64,000 nucleotides of DNA, taken from assembly GCF_014204895.1 (NCBI RefSeq), contig NZ_JACHMF010000001.1:9238001-9302000 (forward strand), written 5' to 3'. Position 1 is the stretch's first letter; each line of letters begins with the position of its first letter. The notes under the pieces are model-generated. The model did no database searches and had not been told where the DNA came from. It saw only the letters and a program-made list of their open reading frames with translations. This document shows, in pieces, positions 50,927 through 59,300 of the stretch. The translations under genes were made by a program, and so were the position numbers. Source of the stretch: Paractinoplanes abujensis. Its GTDB lineage: Bacteria; Actinomycetota; Actinomycetes; Mycobacteriales; Micromonosporaceae.

Positions 50927-52195
50927 ATGCGCATCCGTCCCTCGGGTGCAGCGGGTGTTGCCGCCGCCCTGACCTGCGCTCTCGCCCTTGCCGCCTGCGG
51001 TGGGGGCGACGATGGGAACAGTCCCGCCGGCAACCCGTCCGCGAATGCGGCAGGCCGGCAGGGTGAGCTCGTCATCTGGGCCGACGACAAGCGCTCGGCC
51101 GCCCTCAAGCCGTTCGCCGACAAGTTCGGCAGCGAGAACGGCGTCACCGTCAAGGTCCAGGCGATCTCCAAGGATCAGCAGACCACCTTCGTCACCGCTT
51201 CCCAGCAGGGCAGCGGCCCCGACGTGATGGTCGGCGCGCACGACTGGATCGGCAACCTGGTGCAGAACGGCGCGATCGACCCCGTGCAGCTGGCCGCTGA
51301 GCAGACGAGTGGCCTCAACCGGAACGCGCTCAAGGCGGTCACCTTCAACGGCCAGACGTACGGGGTCCCGTACGCGATGGAAAACCTCGCCTTGATCCGC
51401 AACACCGAGTTGGCCCCGGAGGCCCCCGCAACCATCGAGGCGCTGGTCAAGAAGGCCGATGAGCTCAAGGCGGCCAAGAAGGTCTCGGAGACGCTGTGCC
51501 TGCAGGTCGGGCAGAACGGCGACGCCTACCACCTGTACCCGCTGTATTCGAGCGCCGGCGGCTACCTGTTCGGCACGAGCGCCAACGGCGACTACGACCC
51601 CAAGGACCTGGGCGTGGGCAAGCCGGAGGGGGTCGCGGCGTTCAAGAAGATCGCCACGCTGGGTGAGAAGGGGTCGGGCGCCCTCAAGCGGTCGATCACC
51701 CCGGAGAACTCGATCGCCACGTTCACCGGCAAGAAGTGCGCCTTCCTGGTCAGCGGCCCGTGGGCGATCACCGACGTCAAGAAGGCCAAGCTGCCGTACG
51801 ACATCAGCGCCGTTCCCGGTTTCGCCGGCGGGCAGCCCGCGCGGCCGTTCCTGGGGGTGCAGAGCTTCTACGTCGCGTCGAAGGGCAAGAACAAGGCGCT
51901 CGCGCAGGAGTTCGTCACCAACTACGTCACCACGCCGGACCTGGCCGTCGCGCTGTACGAGGCCGAGCCCCGCCCGCCGGCCCTGACCGCCGCGTTCGAC
52001 CAGGTCAAGGGTAAGGACGCCGATCTCGAGAAGTTCGTCGAGGCCGGTAAGGACGGTCAGCCGCTGCCCGCGGTGCCCGAGATGGCGGCCATCTGGGATC
52101 CGTTCGGCAAGGCCGAGGCCGCGGTGGTGGGCGGGGCCGATCCGGCCCGGACGATCACGGCCGCGGGTAAGACGATCTCGGCCGCGATCAAGTAG
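50927..52195 (+). CDS. Maltose/maltodextrin-binding lipoprotein
   Basis: A 422-residue lipoprotein (lipobox LALAAC, Cys24) of the MalE type: ELVIWADDKRSAALKPFADKF, GPDVMVGAHDWIGNL, GVPYAMENLALIRN and FLVSGPWAITDVKKAKLPYD are close to maltose-binding proteins. It captures maltodextrins made outside the cell by the amylopullulanase encoded downstream. ATG 50927 has AGGAG six bases upstream. The permease gene begins directly after the stop. Confidence 0.93.
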   Translation: MRIRPSGAAGVAAALTCALALAACGGGDDGNSPAGNPSANAAGRQGELVIWADDKRSAALKPFADKFGSENGVTVKVQAISKDQQTTFVTASQQGSGPDVMVGAHDWIGNLVQNGAIDPVQLAAEQTSGLNRNALKAVTFNGQTYGVPYAMENLALIRNTELAPEAPATIEALVKKADELKAAKKVSETLCLQVGQNGDAYHLYPLYSSAGGYLFGTSANGDYDPKDLGVGKPEGVAAFKKIATLGEKGSGALKRSITPENSIATFTGKKCAFLVSGPWAITDVKKAKLPYDISAVPGFAGGQPARPFLGVQSFYVASKGKNKALAQEFVTNYVTTPDLAVALYEAEPRPPALTAAFDQVKGKDADLEKFVEAGKDGQPLPAVPEMAAIWDPFGKAEAAVVGGADPARTITAAGKTISAAIK

Positions 52196-53779
52196 ATGAC
52201 GGCGACGAAGCTCGGCGGGCCTGTCGTCCAGGCCCGCCCGGCCCCGGAGGAGAGGCCCGACCGCAGGGGCCACCTGATCAAGATCCCGATCTTGGGCCTC
52301 ACCACAGCCATCGCGATCTGGGCCGCCTTTCCGCTGATCGACAACGGGGCCTGGACCGGTCTCGCGATCCTCGCCGCGACCACGGCCGGTCTGCTGTATC
52401 TCTACCTGACCCCGCGTCACGTCCCGCTCAAATATCTGGCCCCCGGCACGATCCTGCTGATCCTGTTCCAGGTCTTCCCGGTGCTCTACACGGCCAGTAC
52501 GGCGTTCACGAACTTCGGCGACGGCCACCGCGGCAGCAAGCAGGAGGCCGTCACGGCCATCCAGACCGCGTCGGTCACTCAGGTGCCCGGTTCCCAGCAG
52601 TACGCCCTCACGGTCGCGACCACCGGCGACCCGGCCACCGGTCCGCTGGTCTTCCTGATCACCGACCCGGCCACGAGGCAGGTCTCGGCCGGCGACGCCG
52701 ACGGCCTCGAACCGATCGACGCCACCGTGAACAGCGCGGGCCGGGTCACCGCGGCCGACGGCTACACGCTGCTCACGGCCGGCCAGGCCGGCACGCGCAG
52801 CGCCGAGATCACCGCGCTCGCCGTGCCCACCGCGGGCGGCGCCATCCGGTCGTCCGGGCTGTCCCGGGCGTACGAGGGAAGGGCCGGCCGGGCCTACGAC
52901 GTGGGCTGCGACTGCATCCGCGACACGGCCACGGGCCGGACGTGGACCGCGGACGAGCAGGCCGGCGCGTTCGTGGACGGCAACGGCGAACGGCTCGCGC
53001 AGGGCTGGAAGGTCGGCGTGGGGTTCAGCAACTTCACGCGAGTGCTCACGGAGCCGGCGATTGCGGGCCCCTTCCTCCGTACGCTGGTCTGGAACTTCGC
53101 TTTCGCCGTCGCGTCGACCGGCGGCACGTTCGTGCTCGGGCTGCTGCTGGCGATCGCCCTGCACTCGCCCCGGGTCCGCGGCCGTACGGCGTATCGCGTC
53201 CTGCTCGTGCTCCCGTACGCGATGCCGTCGTTCGCCATGCTGCTGGTCTGGCGCGACATGTTCAACACCGACTTCGGGTTGATCAACAACCTGTTCGGGC
53301 TGGACGTGGACTGGTTCGGGGGCAGCGCCTCGGCCCGGCTGGCGGTGATCCTCGTACAGCTGTGGCTCGGCTATCCGTACATGTTCCTGGTCGCCACCGG
53401 CGCGTTGCAGGCCATCCCGCGCGAGCTGGCCGAGGCGTCGCGGATCGACGGCGCGAGCGCGTGGGGCGGTTTCCGGCGGATCACCCTGCCGCTGCTCATG
53501 GTCGCGCTGACCCCGCTGCTGATCTCGTCGTTCGCGTTCAACTTCAACAACTTCAACGCGGTCTACCTGACCACCGAGGGCGCGCCGTTCCCGGCCGACA
53601 ATCCGGCCAACGGCGCCACCGACCTGCTGATCACCTACACCTACCGGATCGCGTTCGGCGGGGGCGGCGCCCAGTACGGCTACGCCGCGGCCATCTCGAT
53701 CTTCATCTTCCTGATCGTGGCCGTCGTGTCGGCGATCAGCTTCCGGCGCACCCGCCATCTCGAGGAGGTCCACTCATGA
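52196..53779 (+). CDS. Maltodextrin ABC permease, MalF-like
   Basis: A 527-residue permease with eight predicted helices. A long extracytoplasmic loop (about residues 105-270) between the N-terminal helices and the core corresponds to the P2 loop of MalF that contacts the binding protein. The EAA loop is ELAEASRIDGASAWGGFRRI. ATG 52196 abuts the binding-protein stop. No MalK-type ATPase gene is nearby, so a shared ATPase is expected. Confidence 0.93.
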   Translation: MTATKLGGPVVQARPAPEERPDRRGHLIKIPILGLTTAIAIWAAFPLIDNGAWTGLAILAATTAGLLYLYLTPRHVPLKYLAPGTILLILFQVFPVLYTASTAFTNFGDGHRGSKQEAVTAIQTASVTQVPGSQQYALTVATTGDPATGPLVFLITDPATRQVSAGDADGLEPIDATVNSAGRVTAADGYTLLTAGQAGTRSAEITALAVPTAGGAIRSSGLSRAYEGRAGRAYDVGCDCIRDTATGRTWTADEQAGAFVDGNGERLAQGWKVGVGFSNFTRVLTEPAIAGPFLRTLVWNFAFAVASTGGTFVLGLLLAIALHSPRVRGRTAYRVLLVLPYAMPSFAMLLVWRDMFNTDFGLINNLFGLDVDWFGGSASARLAVILVQLWLGYPYMFLVATGALQAIPRELAEASRIDGASAWGGFRRITLPLLMVALTPLLISSFAFNFNNFNAVYLTTEGAPFPADNPANGATDLLITYTYRIAFGGGGAQYGYAAAISIFIFLIVAVVSAISFRRTRHLEEVHS

Positions 53780-54618
53780 CCTGGGTCAAGCAAGTGGGCT
53801 GGCGCCATGTGGTCGGCCTGTTCATGCTCGTCTTCGCGCTGGCGCCGATCCTGTTCGTCGTCTCGGCCGCGGTCAACCCGCTCGGCACGTTGTCGTCTAG
53901 CGAGATCGTGCCGACCGGGGCCTCGGGCGGCAACTTCTCCCGGCTGTTCGCCGACACCGAATTCGGCTCCTGGTTCCTGAACTCCCTTCTGATCGCCGGG
54001 CTTTCGTCGGCGGCCTCGGTGTTCATCTCGGCCCTGGCCGCGTACGCGTTCAGCCGCCGCCGGTTCCGCGGCCGCCGGGTGGGCCTGCTGGCGGTCCTGC
54101 TGATCCAGATGTTCCCGCAGTTCCTGGCGATCGTCGCGATCTTCCTGATCTTCTCGGCGGTCACCGATTACTGGCCCGCGCTCGGCTTCAACACGTGGTG
54201 GGGTCTGATCCTGCTCTACCTGGGAGGCGCGCTCGGTGTGAACACCTGGCTGATGAAGGGTTTCTTCGACACCGTGCCGCGCGAGCTCGACGAGTCGGCC
54301 ACGATGGACGGCGCCGGCCACCCACAGGTGTTCTTCCGCATCCTGCTGCCGCTGGTGGCGCCGATCCTGGCCGTCACCGCGCTGCTGGCCTTCATCGGCA
54401 CCATCAACGAGTTCCTGATCGCCAACGTGTTCCTGACCGACACCGGCGCCAAGACCCTGCCGGTGGGGCTGGTCGGCCTCGTGGCCGGGGAACGCAACGC
54501 CAACTTCGGTATGTTCTGCGCGGGCACGCTGCTCACCGCGATTCCCACCGTGCTGGTGTTCCAGCTGCTGCAGCGCTACATCACCGACGGGCTGACGGCC
54601 GGGGCGGTCAAGGGATGA
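53776..54618 (+). CDS. Maltodextrin ABC permease, MalG-like
   Basis: A 280-residue permease with six helices; EAA loop ELDESATMDGAGHPQVFFRI. It ends TDGLTAGAVKG, the tail typical of MalG. ATG 53776 overlaps the MalF-like stop (ATGA). It pairs with the MalF-like protein to import maltodextrins. Confidence 0.94.
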   Translation: MTWVKQVGWRHVVGLFMLVFALAPILFVVSAAVNPLGTLSSSEIVPTGASGGNFSRLFADTEFGSWFLNSLLIAGLSSAASVFISALAAYAFSRRRFRGRRVGLLAVLLIQMFPQFLAIVAIFLIFSAVTDYWPALGFNTWWGLILLYLGGALGVNTWLMKGFFDTVPRELDESATMDGAGHPQVFFRILLPLVAPILAVTALLAFIGTINEFLIANVFLTDTGAKTLPVGLVGLVAGERNANFGMFCAGTLLTAIPTVLVFQLLQRYITDGLTAGAVKG

Positions 54619-56375
54619 GCCGGCCGCACCATGACGGCAGCGAGCTGTACGTCAGCGATCCCGCGCCCGCGCTCGGCGACACGGTCACCGTGTTCGTGCG
54701 GGTGCCGCGCGGGACCGGGGTGTCGCGTGTGCACATGCGCTGGGTGCGCGACGGCGAGCCGATCTTCACCTCGCTGAAAGTTGATCATCGACGGGGCACC
54801 GACACGTGGTGGCGAGCTGAGATAACAGCGCACAACCCGATCACCCGCTACCGCTTCCTGCTCGGCACGACGAGCGGCGTGCGCTGGCTGACCGCGTACG
54901 GGGTCACGAACCACGACGTGCCCGACAGCACGGACTTCCGGCTGGTCGCGCAGCCGCCCGCCCCGCAGTGGGCGCGCGACGCCGTCATCTATCAGATCTT
55001 CCCCGACCGCTATGCCCGCTCGCCCGCCGCCGACCGGCGCGAGACTCCCGACTGGGCGATCCGCGCGCGGTCCTGGGACGAGCCGGTCGTGCCCGGCCCC
55101 GACGCCGTCCGCGTGCTCCACGGCGGCGACCTGGACGGCGTCGCGCGGCGGCTCGACCACGTGACCGCGCTCGGGGCCGACACGATCTACCTCACCCCGT
55201 TCTTCCCGGCCCGCTCCAACCACCGGTACGACGCCTCGGGTTTCGACCGGGTCGACCCGCTGCTCGGCGGCGACCGCGCGCTCGAACGGCTGGCGGCGGC
55301 GGCCCGCGACCGCGGCGTGCGGCTGATCGGCGACCTCACCACCAACCACACCGGCGACGCGCATCCGTGGTTCACGTCGCGGCCGGACTTCTACTACCCC
55401 GGCGTGTCCTGGCTCGGTGTGCCCAGCCTGCCCAAGCTGAACTGGGCGAGCGCCGAGCTGCGCGAGGAGTTCCGCGCCGTCGTGCGGCGGTGGCTCTCCC
55501 CGCCGTACGGGCTGTCGGGCTGGCGGATCGACGTAGCGAACATGACGGCGCGGCTCGGCGCCGACGACCGGAACCACGAGGTGGCCGCGCTGCTGCGGGC
55601 GGCGGTGCACGAGGCCCGGGCCGACGGCCTGCTGATCGCCGAGCACGGCCACGACGCGACCGGCGACCTCGACCGCGACGGCTGGCACGGCACGATGAAC
55701 TACGCCGGTTTCACCCGTCCGGTGTGGAGCTGGTTGCGCGCCGAGACCGCCCTCTTCGACGGTCTGGGCAACCCCGAGGAGCTTCCCGTACGCGAGGCGA
55801 GCGCACTGGTCGCCACCATGTCGGCGTTCGCGGCGCAGATGTCGTGGCGCTCGTGGGAGGCGTCCTGGTCACTTCTCGGTTCCCACGACACGGCCCGGAT
55901 CCGTACGGTAGTGGGCGACGCGGAGCGGCAGCATGTGGCGGCCGGCCTGTTGTTCACGCTGCCCGGCACGCCGATGGTGTTCGCGGGGGACGAGCTCGGG
56001 CTGACCGGCGGGGGCAACGAGTCGGCCCGCGCGCCGATGCCGTGGGACACGCCGGACAGCTGGGACACCAAGACGCTGGGGCGTTATCGCGACCTCATCG
56101 CGCTGCGGAGGGGTTCGCCCGCCCTCACCCGCGGCGGGCTGCGCTGGGTCCACGCCGACGGCGACGTTCTGATGTTCCTGCGCGAGAGCAGGTCCCAGAG
56201 CGTACTGGTGCTCGCGGCGCGCGCGTCCGCCGACCGGCTCAAGCTCACCGGTCTGCCGCCCGGCACCACCCTGGAAAACCTGTACGGCGGCGCCCCGCCG
56301 CTGCACATCGAAACCGATGGTTCCGCAGTCATCGATATCGCAGGTCCGGCCGTTCAGGTCTGGGTCATCCCGTAG
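54615..56375 (+). CDS. GH13 maltodextrin glucosidase/neopullulanase-like enzyme
   Basis: A 586-residue cytoplasmic enzyme that breaks down imported maltodextrins. An N-terminal beta domain (residues 1-120) precedes the catalytic barrel. Region I is DLTTNHTGD, region II GWRIDVANM with nucleophile Asp306, region III IAEHGH with acid/base Glu343, region IV SHDTAR with Asp425. The N-terminal domain and WARDAVIYQIFPDRYA are those of the MalZ/cyclomaltodextrinase/neopullulanase group. ATG 54615 overlaps the MalG-like stop, so it is part of the transporter operon. No signal peptide. Confidence 0.93.
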   Translation: MSRPHHDGSELYVSDPAPALGDTVTVFVRVPRGTGVSRVHMRWVRDGEPIFTSLKVDHRRGTDTWWRAEITAHNPITRYRFLLGTTSGVRWLTAYGVTNHDVPDSTDFRLVAQPPAPQWARDAVIYQIFPDRYARSPAADRRETPDWAIRARSWDEPVVPGPDAVRVLHGGDLDGVARRLDHVTALGADTIYLTPFFPARSNHRYDASGFDRVDPLLGGDRALERLAAAARDRGVRLIGDLTTNHTGDAHPWFTSRPDFYYPGVSWLGVPSLPKLNWASAELREEFRAVVRRWLSPPYGLSGWRIDVANMTARLGADDRNHEVAALLRAAVHEARADGLLIAEHGHDATGDLDRDGWHGTMNYAGFTRPVWSWLRAETALFDGLGNPEELPVREASALVATMSAFAAQMSWRSWEASWSLLGSHDTARIRTVVGDAERQHVAAGLLFTLPGTPMVFAGDELGLTGGGNESARAPMPWDTPDSWDTKTLGRYRDLIALRRGSPALTRGGLRWVHADGDVLMFLRESRSQSVLVLAARASADRLKLTGLPPGTTLENLYGGAPPLHIETDGSAVIDIAGPAVQVWVIP

Positions 56376-56386
56376 AAGGGGACATA

Positions 56387-59300
56387 GTGGTCTCTCGAAG
56401 TCGGCGGCTCCTGGCCGCTGCCATAACCCTGACGCTGCCGTTGCTCGCGGTGCTGCCGTCCGAAGCGCAGGCCGCGCCCGCAGCTCCGGCCGATGCTGTC
56501 ATCGCCCGGTGGGGCACCGACCAGCCGGCCGATAACGAGCAGTACTACTTCGTGCTGCCCGACCGCTTCGCCAACGGCACCAAGGCCAACGACAAGGGCG
56601 GCCTGACCGGCGACCGGCCGGCCACCGGCTTCGACCCCACCGACAAGGGCTTCTACCACGGCGGTGACCTGGCCGGCGTGATCGACAAGCTGGACTACAT
56701 CCAGGGTCTCGGCACCACCGCGATCTGGCTGGCCCCCGTCTTCAAGAACCGGCCCGTGCAGGGCAGCGGCGCCGACGTCTCGGCCGGCTACCACGGCTAC
56801 TGGATCACCGACTTCACCCAGGTCGACCCGCACTTCGGCAGCAACGCCGAGCTCAAGAAGCTGGTCGACTCGGCCCACCGGCGGGGCATGAAGGTGTTCC
56901 TCGACATCATCGCCAACCACACGGCCGACGTGATCCGCTACGCCGAAAATGAATACGACTACATCGACAAGGCCACGTCGCCCTACAAGGATGCGCAGGG
57001 CCGCCCGTTCGACGACCGCAAGGGTGAGTTCCCCAGGGTGTCGGCGCAGTCGTTCCCGTACACGCCGGTGTTCCCGGCCGCGGCCGACAAGACCGTGAAG
57101 AAGCCGGCCTGGCTCAACGACCCGACGATGTACCACAACCGCGGCAACTCGACCTTCGCCGGCGAGAACAGCGAGTACGGCGACTTCTACGGCCTCGACG
57201 ACCTGTGGACCGAGCGGCCCGAGGTCGTCCGCGGGATGACCGACATCTACGCGTACTGGATCGCCGCCACCGGCATCGACGGCTACCGGCTCGACACCGT
57301 CAAACACGTCGACCTCGACTTCTGGCCGCAGTTCAGCGCGGGCATCGAGAAGGCCGCGCAGCGGGCCGGCAAGCAGGACTTCTTCATGTTCGGCGAGGTC
57401 TACAGCGCCGACCAGGAGATCGAATCCACCTACGTGCGCCGCGGCGGCCTGCCCGCCACGCTGGACTTCTCGTTCCAGGAAGCGGCCAAGAACTTCGTGG
57501 CCGGCGACGGCTCGGCCCAGGCCCTGGCCGATCTGTACGCCAAGGACGACCTCTACACCGCGCGGGACACGAACGCCGGTCGCCTGCCGACCTTCCTGGG
57601 CAACCACGACATGGGCCGGATCGGATCCTTTCTGAAGGGCGACGACGTGCTGCGCCGTGACCAGCTGGCGCACGAGCTGATGTTCCTGACCCGCGGGCAG
57701 CCGGTCGTCTACTCCGGCGACGAGCAGGGCTTCACCGGCCCGGGCGGCGACAAGGACGCGCGGCAGGACATGTTCGCCTCCAAGACCGCCGACTACCTCG
57801 ACGACGACCTGATCGGCACCGAGCGCACGCACGCCGTCGACAACTACGACACCGCACACCCGATCTACCGTACGGTCGCCGCGCTGGGCGCGCTGCGCCA
57901 GGCGCACCCGGCGCTGCGCGGAGGAGTCCAGGTCACCCGGCACGCGGCCGGCGGTGTCTTCGCGGCGTCGCGGGTCGACCGGGCGCAGCGGGTCGAGTAC
58001 GTGGTGGCGGCGAACAGTTCGACCACCGCGAAGACCGTCACCGTGGACACGTGGACGCCGTCGACCACGTTCCGCGGCATCTACGGCTCCACCGCGGCTC
58101 CGCAGACCGCCGCCGACGGCAAGGTGACGATCACCGTGCCGCCGCTGTCGGCTGTCGCCCTGCGCGCGGACAAATCGGTCAGCGCATCGTCCGCGCCCAC
58201 GGTCACGTTCACGTCCCCGGCCGACGCGCTGGTGCCGACTCGCACGAAACTGGCCGTAGAGACCACCGGTGATCCCCTGGCCCGGGTCACCTTCGCGGCG
58301 CAGGTCGGCGACGGCCCGTGGCGGCTGGTCGGCTCGGGCACGAACGCGGCCTACCACGATCTGACCGGCCTCGCGGGCGGCACGACCGTGCGCTACAAGG
58401 CGGTCGTGCGCGACGGCAAGGGCCGGCTGGCGTCGGCGACCACGTCGATCAAGGTCGGCACGCCGGCCACCACGACCAGCCCCGGCTACGCCGTCGTGCA
58501 CTATCAGCGGCCGGCCGGGGACTACGACGACTACGGGCTCTACGTGTTCGGTGACGTCGACCCGTCGATGACGACCACGTACCCCGCGGGGCAGCCGTTC
58601 GTCGGCGAGGACGCGTACGGGAAATTCGCCTTGGTCAAGCTGGCCCCGAACGCCAAGAACGTGGGCTTCATCGTGGTCGGCGAGGACGGGGTCAAGGACG
58701 TCGGCGCCGACCGGTTCTTCGACCCCTCGCACCACGGCGAGATCTGGCTCAAGCAGGGCGACGCGGGCGTCGTCACCACGCCACCCGCCGTCGAGCAGGA
58801 TCCCGGCACGGCGACGATCCACTATCGCCGGGCCGACGCGGAAGGGTGGGGGCTGCACGTCTGGGACGGCGCGGCGAACCCGACCGACTGGGCCTCGCCG
58901 CTGCCGCCGACCGGCACCGACTCGTTCGGCCCGTACTGGAAGGTGCCGCTCGCGGCCGGCGCGACCGCACTGAAATACATCATCCACAAGGGCGACGAGA
59001 AGGATCTGCCGGACGATCAGCAGCTCACGTTCGCCGCGGGCGGCCGCGAGATCTGGCTGCTGGCCGGGGTCTCGCCGCGGGTGGCGCCAGTGGTCAAGAA
59101 GACCGGGTCGGGTGGCGTCATCGACGTGACCAAGTCGTCGGCCGTCTGGCTCGACCGCGGCACGGTCGCCTTCAAACCCGCGGGCTCGACCGACGGCAAG
59201 GTCTACGACCTGGTGTACGCGCCGGGCGGCATCACCAACGAGGTGACCGGCGACTTCCGGTCGGTGCGGCTCACAGCTCGTGCTCTCACCGATGCCCAGC